64,000 nucleotides of DNA from Rebecca billardiae RCC1528 (lineage: Eukaryota > Haptophyta), in assembly GCA_965240325.2 (NCBI GenBank), contig OZ251251.1, positions 62,001 through 126,000 on the forward strand, read 5' to 3'. The notes beneath the pieces are model-generated. The model saw only the letters and a program-made list of their open reading frames with translations, was not told where the DNA came from and did no database searches. Position numbers and translations under genes: made by a program. Positions 8,927 to 18,288 of this stretch are shown in pieces (position 1 is the stretch's first letter; the number at the start of each line of letters is the position of its first letter).

Positions 8927-10390
8927 TCAGCACGCCTCAGAGCGCAGGGGCGGCAGCTGTGCCACGCACTGCGGCGCCGGCTGCTTTCCGCCATCGACGC
9001 CCACGCCCAGGCCGAGCGCGCGCGAATGTGCGCCGCACGCGTGCACGCCGCCGTCCGCTGTGACGTAGAGGGCGTGGAATTGGCCAAACGAGCAGTCGGC
9101 CACGCGCGCATGCGCGAGGCTCGCCACCCGCGTGGGCAGCATGCGATCCACTGTGTCCCCCAGCTCCAGCTGGCCGTAGGCGTTGAACCCAAACGCGTGC
9201 ACGCTGCCGTCCGCGCACACCACCGCGCTGCTGCGAGAGCGAGAGCCCGCGCTGGCGCGCACCGCACGCATGCCACCCAGTGCGTCGATGCGTGTGGGCA
9301 CGACGCGTTGGGCCGCGTCGCCGTGCCCGAGCGCACCAATATAATTGCATCCGAAGGAGTGCACGCCACCCGCCGCGTCCACCACCAGGCTGTGCAGACC
9401 GCCTGCGCTCACGTGCACGGCGCACACGCCCGTGAGCGCCTCGATGCGCCGCGGCGTGCGCTGATCCTGCTCGTCGCCGTGGCCAAGGCGACCGTACATG
9501 CCGTCGCCGCACGAGTACACGGCGCCGCACGCCGAGAGCAGCAGCGTGTGGCCGCCGCCCGCGGCCACGCCGCCCACGCGCACGCCGTCCAGCGCCTCGA
9601 TGCGCGTCGGCTCCAGCCGGTGCTCCGTGTCGCCGTGGCCGAGCTGGCCGGAGTAGTTGTAACCCCAGCTGTACGCGCACCCAGCAGCGGTGAGCGCGAG
9701 GCTGTGGTGCCCACCGGTCATGACGCCCACGACGGCTGCACCGTGCAGCGCCCTGACGGGAGCAAACGAACGCCGCTCCTCCGTGTCCCCCAGCCCCAGC
9801 TGGCCGTACTTGTTGTTGCCGCACGCATACACGGCGCCCGCCTCGCTCAGCGCGAGCAGGTGGACCTGACCAGCGGCCACTGCGGCCACGCGCACCGCGC
9901 CGAGGGAGGCGACGTGCGTGGGCAGGCGCACTTCGGGGCTTTCCGCGTGCCCGATGGCCGCGTTCACCCGGTACTCACCTGTCGGCCACCTGTGCTCGTC
10001 CCGCACCTCCTCCTCGCCGCACGTGTGCAGCCCGCCATCCGCGTCCACAAACGCGCTGTACTGATAGCCGGCCGCCACCGGGGATGCGTGCACGCGCGCG
10101 AGCTCGAGCACGCGCTCGCGCGCGAAGAGCTCCTCCGCCCACGTGTAGACTCCGGCGGGGAGTGACGCCGGCAGCGCGCGCTCGTGCCCGCGCGCGCGCG
10201 CGCGCTCGCGCAGCGCGCGCTCGACCGGCGAGTACCCGCCGGGCGGCGCGGCGCGGAAGAGGCGCGCTGTGGCGTTCAAGCTGGCGAGATCGCGTGGCGG
10301 AAGGGGCGAGATGATGCGGCCGAGCAGCTCGGGAGGCAGGTCGTCTAGCAGCGCGAGGCGACGCGCGTGCGCCTGTGCCGTGCTGGCCAT
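8927..10390 (-). CDS. Divergent F-box/RCC1 propeller protein, array copy 3
   Basis: A 487-residue protein; the first ATG in the frame is at 10390 (MASTAQ). The F-box differs clearly from the rest of the family (LPPELLGRIISPLPPRDL). A GGYSPVE insertion follows in the next helix, and blade 1 has an extra segment of about 14 residues (around EEEVRDEHRWPTGEY). Blades 3-7 are close to the ordinary copies, with DTEHRLEPTRIEALDG identical to them. Tips in blades 2-6 are NNKY, YNYS, DGMY, CNYI and FNAY. Its upstream region (10391-10696) is short and lacks the GTAC cluster. It may be an older family member whose C-terminal half has been homogenised by conversion. Confidence 0.85.
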   Translation of the reverse strand: MASTAQAHARRLALLDDLPPELLGRIISPLPPRDLASLNATARLFRAAPPGGYSPVERALRERARARGHERALPASLPAGVYTWAEELFARERVLELARVHASPVAAGYQYSAFVDADGGLHTCGEEEVRDEHRWPTGEYRVNAAIGHAESPEVRLPTHVASLGAVRVAAVAAGQVHLLALSEAGAVYACGNNKYGQLGLGDTEERRSFAPVRALHGAAVVGVMTGGHHSLALTAAGCAYSWGYNYSGQLGHGDTEHRLEPTRIEALDGVRVGGVAAGGGHTLLLSACGAVYSCGDGMYGRLGHGDEQDQRTPRRIEALTGVCAVHVSAGGLHSLVVDAAGGVHSFGCNYIGALGHGDAAQRVVPTRIDALGGMRAVRASAGSRSRSSAVVCADGSVHAFGFNAYGQLELGDTVDRMLPTRVASLAHARVADCSFGQFHALYVTADGGVHACGAHSRALGLGVGVDGGKQPAPQCVAQLPPLRSEAC

Positions 10391-10696
10391 CGCTCCCGCC
10401 CCCCCTGCTCCCGCCACGCCGGGCGAGTGTTGGCGTGGCTGGACTCAACCGCAAACGGTCCGGCGCCAGTGGAGCACTCTCACGCTGTCTCCGTGACTCC
10501 GACTCCGTCTCCTGCTCACGCGATCAGACTAGCTGACTCACTCACTCACTGAGACTGCGTCAATCGGGGCACTCGTCGCGCCGAGACTCGGCACGCTACG
10601 AGCTAGAGCAGCGCGGGCGATGACTCATAGCAGTCGTACACGCGGCCACCCTAACAGGACTGCGCGTGAACACCGCACCCGCCACGGGCCGGCCGC
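10391..10696. other. Short atypical spacer upstream of copy 3
   Basis: No gene is seen. The part next to copy 4 is the usual 3' flank (GCGTGAACACCGCACCCGCC). The part next to copy 3 is unlike other spacers, with an ACTCACTCACTCAC-type run near 10535 and neither the hairpin nor the GTAC cluster. The promoter of copy 3 therefore differs from that of its neighbours. Confidence 0.55.
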
Positions 10697-12121
10697 TCAG
10701 CGCAGCCCACAGCGCAGGGGCGGCAGCTGCGCCACGCGCTGAAGCGTTGGCTGCACTCCGAAATCGTCGCCCACGCCCAGGCCAAGCGCGCCCGAATGTG
10801 CGCCGCACGCGTGGACGCTACCGGCCACTGTGACGTAGAAGGCGTGCACTGGGCCAAACAAGCAGTCGACCACGCGCGCATGCGCGAGGCCCTCCACCCG
10901 CTCAGGCAGCGTGCGATCTATTCGGTCCCCCAGCCCCAGCTCGCCAAAGTTGTTGCTCCCAAACGCGTGCACGCTGCCGTCCGCACACACCACAGCGCTG
11001 GTGCAAAAGCCCGCACTGGCGCGCACGGCACGCATGCCACCCAGTGCTTCGATGCGCGTAGGCACCCCGCGATTGGCCATGTCACCGTGGCCGAGCGCGC
11101 CGCCGGAACCAACCCCGAAGGAGTGCACGCCGCCCGCTGCGTCCACCACCAGGCTGTGCAAAAAGCCCGCGCTCACGTGCACGGCGCGCATACCAGCTAG
11201 CGCCTCGATGCGAGTCGGCGTGCGCTGCCGCTGCGCGTTACCGTGGCCAAGACGACCGTGCAAGCCTTCGCCGCACGAGTACACGGCGCCGCACGCCGAG
11301 AGCAGCAGCGTGTGGAGGCTGCCCGCGGCCACGCCGCCCACGCGCACGCCGTCCAGCGCCTCGATGCGCGTCGGCTCCAGCCGGTGCGCCGTGTCGCCGT
11401 GGCCGAGCTGGCCTTCGCTGTTGCCGCCCCAACTGTACGCAGCGCCAGCGGTCGTGAGCGCGAGGCTGTGGTAAGCCCCAGCGCGTATGCTGACGACGAG
11501 GTCCACGCCCAGCGCCGCCACCTGCACGAACGCCCGTCGCTCAGCCTTGTCGCCCACGCCCAGCTGGCCGTAGCCGTTGCGGCCACACGCGTACACGGCG
11601 CCCGCCTCGCTCAGCGCGAGCAGGTGGTACCCACCCGCCGCAACGGCCCGCACGCGCACCGCCGCCAGCGAGCCCACGTACGTCGGCACGAGCACGGCCG
11701 TCTCCACGCGGAGCTCGGGATGGCCCAGCGGTGCGCCGCACGTGTGCACGCCGCCCTCCGCGTCAACAAATGCGGAAAGTCTCATCTCGGCGTTTGGGCT
11801 GGCGGACGCGACGTGCGCGTGCGCGTGCGCGAGCTCGAGCAGGCGCTCGCGCGCGAACAGCTCTTCCGCCCACGTGGACACGCCCGCGGGCAGAGCCGCC
11901 GGCAGCGCGGCCTCGTGCCCGCGCGCGCGCGCTCGCTCGCGCAGCGCGTGCTCGAGCGGCGCGCCGCGGAAGAGGCGCGCGGCGGCGTTGGCGGCGGCGA
12001 GGTCGCGCACGTCATCGATGTGGACGAAGATGCGCGCGACAAGCTCGGGCGGCACGTCGGTCAGCTGCACGGTCGCCGCTGCCGAGCGCGCCTTGGACCG
12101 CGAGCGCGTCGTCGGTGCCAT
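10697..12121 (-). CDS. F-box/RCC1 propeller protein, array copy 4
   Basis: A 474-residue intronless gene starting at the ATG at 12121 (MAPTTRSRSK). Its F-box has the variant ELVARIFVHIDDVRDL shared only with copy 6. Tips in blades 2-6 are RNGY, GNSE, EGLH, VGSG and SNNF. Residues 1 to about 312 are nearly identical to copy 6; the last two blades then differ completely (GDMANRGVP here, GGLTARLVP there). Blade 6 has GELG for the usual GQLG. The transposon insertion at 12217 lies only 95 bp upstream of the start codon and separates the gene from the spacer elements, which now lie beyond 29966. Confidence 0.88.
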   Translation of the reverse strand: MAPTTRSRSKARSAAATVQLTDVPPELVARIFVHIDDVRDLAAANAAARLFRGAPLEHALRERARARGHEAALPAALPAGVSTWAEELFARERLLELAHAHAHVASASPNAEMRLSAFVDAEGGVHTCGAPLGHPELRVETAVLVPTYVGSLAAVRVRAVAAGGYHLLALSEAGAVYACGRNGYGQLGVGDKAERRAFVQVAALGVDLVVSIRAGAYHSLALTTAGAAYSWGGNSEGQLGHGDTAHRLEPTRIEALDGVRVGGVAAGSLHTLLLSACGAVYSCGEGLHGRLGHGNAQRQRTPTRIEALAGMRAVHVSAGFLHSLVVDAAGGVHSFGVGSGGALGHGDMANRGVPTRIEALGGMRAVRASAGFCTSAVVCADGSVHAFGSNNFGELGLGDRIDRTLPERVEGLAHARVVDCLFGPVHAFYVTVAGSVHACGAHSGALGLGVGDDFGVQPTLQRVAQLPPLRCGLR

Positions 12122-12207
12122 GCTGTTGCCCACGCCGGCCGACTCGCTCGACGACAACGACGGTTGGCGGCTGGTTGCCCGACGCAGGCAGGACGACAGT
12201 ACAGTCA

Positions 12208-12216
12208 TACAGTTTA
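12208..12216. repeat. Left target-site duplication of the Mutator-like element
   Basis: TACAGTTTA immediately precedes the element's terminal GGGAA and is repeated exactly at 29958-29966 after the terminal TTCCC. Nine bases is the usual duplication size for Mutator-like elements. Confidence 0.9.
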
Positions 12217-12695
12217 GGGAATCCTCCGGAAGTCCGACGAGGACCGACCGAGCAACCAGAACTCCGACAAACCTCCGCATCTCAGCACGGCGATTTCCGG
12301 ACTGGCACCCCCGCCAGTTTTCCGACGGCCAGAAGCTTCGGGAGCGAGCAAATGGCGCCGCTCGCCCGCAACGCGGAAGATACCGCTCGCGGCGAACCGG
12401 CGCGAACGCCCGCCTTGTATTCGGGCGGAGTACCCTAATGAGCGGGGGTGGGCACTTTCGTATTGCGCGCAGCCTGACGCCCACCCGCGACGAAACGACG
12501 CCGTCGACTCCTCCCGCCCGGACCGCCGCCGGAACGTTGCTCGTCAATTAGTTAGAGAAATGCGACGCCGGGGGGCGCGCCGCAAAACTTGCTCCCGAGC
12601 TCGCCACGAGGGAGGGCTGGGCGTGAGCACGACGTTAAGGGGGTACGCCTTCCACGCGCGCGGGCGTCGTGCGCGCGCGCGGCGCATCGCGCACA
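12217..12695. repeat. Left terminal inverted repeat
   Basis: It pairs with 29470-29957 read on the other strand. The match is near-continuous from the terminus to about 12625. It resumes after a short divergent patch (12626-12633) through the AAGGGGGTACGCC block and fades near 12695. An ATG at 12560 lies inside it and begins [18 protein letters not shown], the same peptide that opens the minus-strand ORF from the other TIR. Promoters for both element genes would be expected inside the TIRs, as in MuDR. Confidence 0.88.
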
Positions 12696-13023
12696 CGCAC
12701 CGACCGTTCTTGTTCCCTGCGGCCTCCCCTCGCAGGAGTTCCCCCTTCTCGCATCCGAGTCGGTCTGAGGCGTCGACGGTCGCCGGCCGCGACGAGCAGG
12801 CAAGTCGCACTCGTGATTCGTGAATGGTGCGAGGTCGCGGTGGGCCGGGGCGGGTGTGTGTGGTCGGCAGCGATGTTGGTGGCGTGCGCCGCCGCGCGCG
12901 CGCACACCGCACCACTCCCATGCGCCCCCGTCCCCTGTCTGACGATGTGCCCCGTGTGTGTGCTCGCGCGCGCCTGCGTTTGCCTCTCCGCCGCACGTGC
13001 TGGCACGTACCGCGCAGGCGGGC

Positions 13024-16000
13024 ATGCGGCATGTGTCCGCCGGCCCCAGCAGTCAGGACGACCTGCTGCTCGTGGACGCGGTGATCGCAGCGGCTGACGA
13101 CGCGTTGTGCACGCTGCAGTTCTCCTCGGCAGCAGCCCCGTGGACGTTCACCTTTGGTCTGGTGCTGTGCACCCTCGGCGTGGTCCACAGCACCGACGTG
13201 GGCCTTGGCGCCGCCGCCGCGCAGGTCACAGTGCCGCGCGTATGGGGTGGCAGCGGCGCCGACGCGCTGCTCACTGTGGTGGAGTGTGCGGAGTTGTTGG
13301 CTTCGCACCCGGACGCGCTGCGTGAGCGCGCGGACTCGGTGGCGCGCGTGTGCGCGGCGGCCCTTTGGTTCAGGGCCGTCGCGCAGATCGCCGTGCGCGC
13401 TGCCTGTGGTGCTTCCGCCGACGGGGCTCTGGCGGAGGAGGGCAGTTTCGCGGAGACGGCGCGACTGACGGCGTCCGCAGCGGCGCTCGGAGGGAAACCG
13501 GCGCCGCCGCCCGCAGGCACGTCCCACGCGCGCCGCTCGGGTGGCGCGGAGTCGCTGTCGCCGTCGTCCTCGGCGCCGACCCCAGGGCAGCACGCACGCG
13601 CCGCTGAGCACGCGCAGGGCGCATGCGCGTGGGCAGTGCGTGCGGCCTGGGCCGCCGCTCCGTTCCGGACGAAGCTGGCTCTGGCGGCGTTGTGCGCCCC
13701 CCGTCCGGATGCCCGCCCAGGTGCTGGGACTGGCGGAGGCGTCGACGACGTGCTCCCGGCGACGACGGCGGCGGCGGCGGCGCCGTCGGGCGCTTGGACG
13801 GGCGCGCCCCCCCCGTGCCCGCCGCTGTCATGCCCGTCCGAGGCGGTGATGTACTACGCGCGCGCCGTCTTCGGCGCGGACGCTGGCCAGTCCGAGCCTC
13901 TGTTCGTCGCCTTCGAGCGCGTGGCGTCGTGGCCAGCAGGCCGCAGCAGCCTCTGCGCGGACGCGCTGCGTGCGCGAGCGGCGGAGCTGCGCACGCAGGC
14001 GTACGCTGCCGTACGCGCGCTCTGCGCGCCCGTGCCGGCGCAGCCGCGCGCGTTCGTTCCCGCGTCGGCTGAGCAGGCACGCTGGCGCGACCAGCAGCTG
14101 CGTGCGGAACTCGAGAGCGCCCGCTTGGCGTGGCTCGGCGCCGTCTCGCAGGCCGTCGTGGGGGCCGGCGAAGGGGTGGCGGCAGATGGAGCGCCGCGCG
14201 CTGCCACGTCCGGCGCCGCCGCTGGACGTGACGCCGCCGTGCGCGCAGCCGCCGTCAGGCTGCGTGCTGCCGTGGTCGCCGACGGCCACGCCGGTCTTGC
14301 GGCCTTTGTGGCCGCGTGCGAGGACGGCTCGCTGCGCGAAGGGTGGCTGGCGCGGCCGTTGCTGCGGGCCGCCTCCACCATCGCCGAGCGCACCGTGTGG
14401 GCAGTGGTCATCCCGCTCGCGCCCGCGCTGGTGCACGTCGGCGAGGGCGCGCGTCTGCACCCCTTGCTCGACGCCACCTTCGCGCAGGCCCTCGTGGCCG
14501 GCGCGGCCGTCTCGCAGCCGCCAGTGACGCTGGTGCTGACGCTGTGCGGTGCGCACGCTGTCGTGGGCGCCGCTGCGCCGTGGCGCGACGAGGTGACGAG
14601 CGCGGCGTCGGGCGCGATGCGCCCTGCCTCCGCCGTGGTGGTGCCGCGCGCGCTGCCGCCTGCAGGCGAGCCGCCGCTGGGCGACGCGCTGGCGCCGACG
14701 CCTGCGGCGGCGCCCGCGCCCAGCCTCGACGACATGCTCGCGCATAACACCGCGGTTGGGCGCGCGCTGCAGGCCGCGTTTGGTGCCGCCGCTGCGGCAC
14801 CGCAGCGTTTGGACATGGACATGGGCGTGCTGGTTGGCCCGTTGCGCGAGTACGTGCTGCAGCACGCAGGCCTCGGCGGGGACGGCGATGCGTCCATGCC
14901 CTTGCTGGATGAGGGTGGCGGCCTCCTGCGCACGGTGCACGCGTACCAGTCCGCGGACGCGGGCGGCGAGGCGGCCGCGCAGCGGCGCTGGGGGGTGGGC
15001 GACCACGGCTCCTCTGCGCGCTCGGTGCTGGGGTGCCGCGCCTTTGAGCGCGTGGTGGCGGCGCTGAAGGGCGTCGTGAGCTCGTTGTTCCGCGGCGACG
15101 CCTCTGACGGTGTCCGCGGCCTCGACGCGCTCGACCTCACGGCCTGGCATGTCTTCGGGCGGCCGATGCGTCCGCCCGACGGGGGCCGCGGCACGTGCGA
15201 CGACGGCGACGTCACGACGTACGGGTGGCACGTCGACGGCACGACCGACGAGGACCATCTGTGGACGGCAGTGGTCCTCTTGCACTTGCCGCAAAGTGTG
15301 CCCACCAATCCCTTCCCGCTGCAGACGGTCGGCGCGCGCCCCCCCGGTGCGCGCGCCGACGCCGTGCCGCTGCACGGCGACGTTGCCCTGCAGGAAAGCG
15401 CAGGTGCAGTGCACATCTTCCCCGCCATGTGGCATCACCGCTCGGCCCCCAGTGCGCGCGCCGCGTCCTCGGGGTCCGTGCCGTCGTCCTCGCGCAAGAG
15501 GCCTACGCGTCAGGGTGCGGCGGACGCGCTCGTCCTGAAGGCTGTGTTCTCATTCGGGGGGCGGGGCCTCGCGGACACATTCCGCGCTTCGTTCACGCCG
15601 CCGCCGAGCGCGCCTCGCCCCGCCGCCACGCCGTGCGCGGCGCGCTCCGACCCGCCTCCCACGCCGTATCGGCTCGTGCCCGCCCTCGAGCGCGGGCTCC
15701 AGCACTCGTTTGAGACCAGGCTGCGCTGGGGGGCTGAGCCCACGCGCGCTGGCGCTGACGCCCGCTTCCGGCTCGGCTCGCCTGCGCACCACGAGTACGT
15801 CTCCCGCCTGGTGGTCGACCTGCCGACCGCGGCGCACGGCCAGCAGGCGCCGTCGGACCACGAGCAGCGGGCCTGGGCGCAGTCGGCGCTGCAGCTGGCG
15901 CTGCCCGTGTGCGCTGCCGACGGCGCGCAGCTCGCACATGAGCGCGCAGCGGCGCCTGCCGTGCCCCACGTCGTGGGGCTTGCGGGCGGCCACCCCGCGC

Positions 16001-18160
16001 CTCACGCCGACGGCGGTGGGCGCGCGCCCACCGCCGCGGCCGCGCACGGCACGGGCGCGCACGTGGGCGCCCCCTTTGACGAGGGCGCGCGGCCCCCACG
16101 CGCCGATGGCGTTGACGACCCGGCTGTCGGGCCGCGCGCGCCCACGGCCGTGCGTCGCCCCGACGCAGCGTCCGCCCCGCTGCGGCACACCGGCGCCCGC
16201 CAAAGCTCGAGCTCGGACGCGCCGGGCGCGCACGAGCCCGCGTCGCCGCGGCCTGGCGATGGGCACTCTTCGCCCGCTCGCGTGGCAACGCCAGCGCCGG
16301 GCGCACCCTGCGCTGCGGGCGACGCCGTGCCCTGCGTCGCGGTGACGGTGCCCGGCGCTGCTGTGTGCGCCGCGACGGCGCGCCCGCCACTCCACCCGGC
16401 GGGGCCGCCCCTCGACAGCAGCAGCGCGCGCGCGGTGATCGCGCAGCCGCCCGGCTGCGCCTCGCGCGCGCCGCCGCAGCCGCGCGGCGCCTCCGGTGGC
16501 GACGGCGGCAATGACGACGACGACGCGCGGCTGAGGGCCCTCCCTGCGCTGCCGCACGCAGGTGGCCTCTTGTCCGGCGGGGACCTCGCCCTGGCCCTGC
16601 ACGCCGGCCAGCGTGCCCACCTCGGTGGCCACCTTGCCGACGCGTTGGCGACGGAGAAGTCGGCGCCCGCATGGGCGCGCGGTGGAGTGCCCCTCGTCGA
16701 CGCGTCCGTGGGCCATAGGACGCACACGACGGCGGCCGCCCGCGGCAACGCGCCGCTGTTCGCCCTGAGCGCGGACTGGCCGACGATGCGCGTCGGCGAG
16801 TCCGACGCCCGCGGCGAGCCGCTCGTCACGGACGCCGATCCCGCCAGTGCCGCCATCGACGTGCGCGACTGGGAGGAGGGCATCGCGGACGACGACTGCG
16901 CGGACGCCCGCGCGCGCGCGGCGCAGGCGGCACTGCAGGCGGACGAGTCCGCCGACAGCGACGCCGCTCGCGCGCGCGACCCGCTGGCTGCCCTCATGCC
17001 GTGTCCACCCATCGTCGCTCGCGCGCAGCCGCCCTCCACCGGTCCCGCCGAGCCCCGCGCCGGCCAGGCCGGCGCCCGGCTTGTTGCGCCGGAGTCGCTG
17101 CACCACGGCGGTGACGCCGGGTACTTCCGCTACTCCGCGCCGTCGAGCACCTCGGCGAGCACGTCGGCGGCAGCGCACCGCCTCGAGCTCCGGCCCCTGG
17201 CACTGTGGAGGAAAATGGGCTTGCGGGCGCCGCGCCCGTACTCCCAGGTGAAGGCGGACGCCACCCTGCTCGAGCCCCCGATGGTGCGCCAGGTGTACCC
17301 GCGCCTCGCCGACGCGCTCACGCACGCCTCGGAGTGCGCGCTGCACCGGGGGGCCATGCCGCCGACGCGGCGCGTCGACCGCGCCAAGCTGACGATCGGA
17401 TGCCCCACGCCCGGGTGCCCGTCCGTGGTGGTGGTGGGCCCGTCGAAGTACGTGGACACGTTTGGCGCGCCGCCGTGGGCCGTGCAACGCTCGGTCGCGC
17501 ACGGCTCCATGTGCCGCAACCTGCGCATGGGCAAGGGGTCCGAGGAACACCCCATCGGCTCGCTGCCGCGCCCGACCAACCAGCCGGGCGTGCGCACGAC
17601 GCCGTACTCCCAACACGAGCTCGGGCGGGCGATCGTCGAGGACTGGAAGGCGCGCTTGGCCCGGCGCGGGACCACGCACGCGCAGCTGTGCTACGGCCCG
17701 CAGCAAGCACGAGAGGTCGCGCGCCAGCTGGACGCAGAGCTCCCCATGGGTGAATCGCTCATCGCGCGAGCGCACAAAGAAGCGCGCGCCGAGATCTACG
17801 GGGACGACACGGCCATGTCGCGCGACCTCGTGGCCGTGTGCGCGTCGCTGTCGCAGGAGGGCAACGAGGTCGCGCCCATCATCTTCCACGAGAACTCGGT
17901 CGAGGACGCGCTGCTGGCCATGTTCGGCCGCGTGCACGACGAGGTGCAGCAGGGGCTGCCGGCGGGCGCGCAGCGCGCGGCCTTCAACCCCGACGCGGCG
18001 GAGGTGCAGAAGGCGCTGGCTGACGTGCGCGGCAAGAAGGCAGTGGGTGGCTTCCACTACGTGCCCAAGCAGGCCAAGGCGCTTTACCGCGAGCACTTTC
18101 ACGCGAAGGGCAACACTGCCGCGTTCAGCGACGCGTGCTTCCTGCACCGCCCCGCCAGCG
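13024..18160 (+). CDS. Transposase-gene exon 1: candidate 2OG-Fe(II) oxygenase-like region, zinc motif, start of the DDE domain
   Basis: The frame is open from about 12958, but the first ATG is at 13024; a spliced leader from the TIR ATG at 12560 is also possible. Residues 700-840 contain YGWHVDG (H736, D738), a strand-like TAVVLLHLP, then HIFPAMWHHRSAP (H804 or H805, R806). This HxD...H pattern and spacing match double-stranded beta-helix 2OG-Fe(II) dioxygenases. Residues of about 900-1400 are low-complexity. C1460-x4-C1465-x27-H1493-x3-C1497 resembles the WRKY-GCM1/FLYWCH-type zinc modules found before MULE transposases. The exon ends just after FSDACFLHRP, whose Asp1703 fits the first DDE acid. 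It is joined to the segment at 18289 by an intron whose phase fits exactly. Confidence 0.8.
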
Positions 18161-18288
18161 GTGGCGCGAAGCGCGCGGGTGCGCGCGCCCGCCGCACCCG
18201 GGCACGCCCTCGCGACGCCGCGTGCGTCCGTGCCGCCTCAGCGCCCGCCCGTCTGACCTGCCCGCGCGCACGCACGCGCGCGACGCAG
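18161..18288 (+). other. Intron in the transposase gene
   Basis: A GT at 18161 and the CGCAG ending at 18288 remove 128 bp and join a one-base codon remnant to GC, giving Gly. The spliced product reads PASG-MLFVTLAVNA. A second GT at 18179 is also in phase and would add six residues (GAKRAG). Either joins the first DDE acid to the LFVTLAVNANRQ strand expected some 10-16 residues later in MULE transposases. Without splicing, the two reading frames overlap only out of frame. Confidence 0.75.

Noticed and set aside
12958-13023. Upstream start of the transposase ORF at 12958
   Set aside because: That codon is GTG; the first in-frame ATG is 13024. A spliced start from the TIR remains possible and is reported separately.
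15550-18147. Long minus-strand ORF across the transposase exon
   Set aside because: Arg/Val/Gly-rich complement of the plus-strand frame, which carries recognisable domains. No motif was seen on the minus strand.
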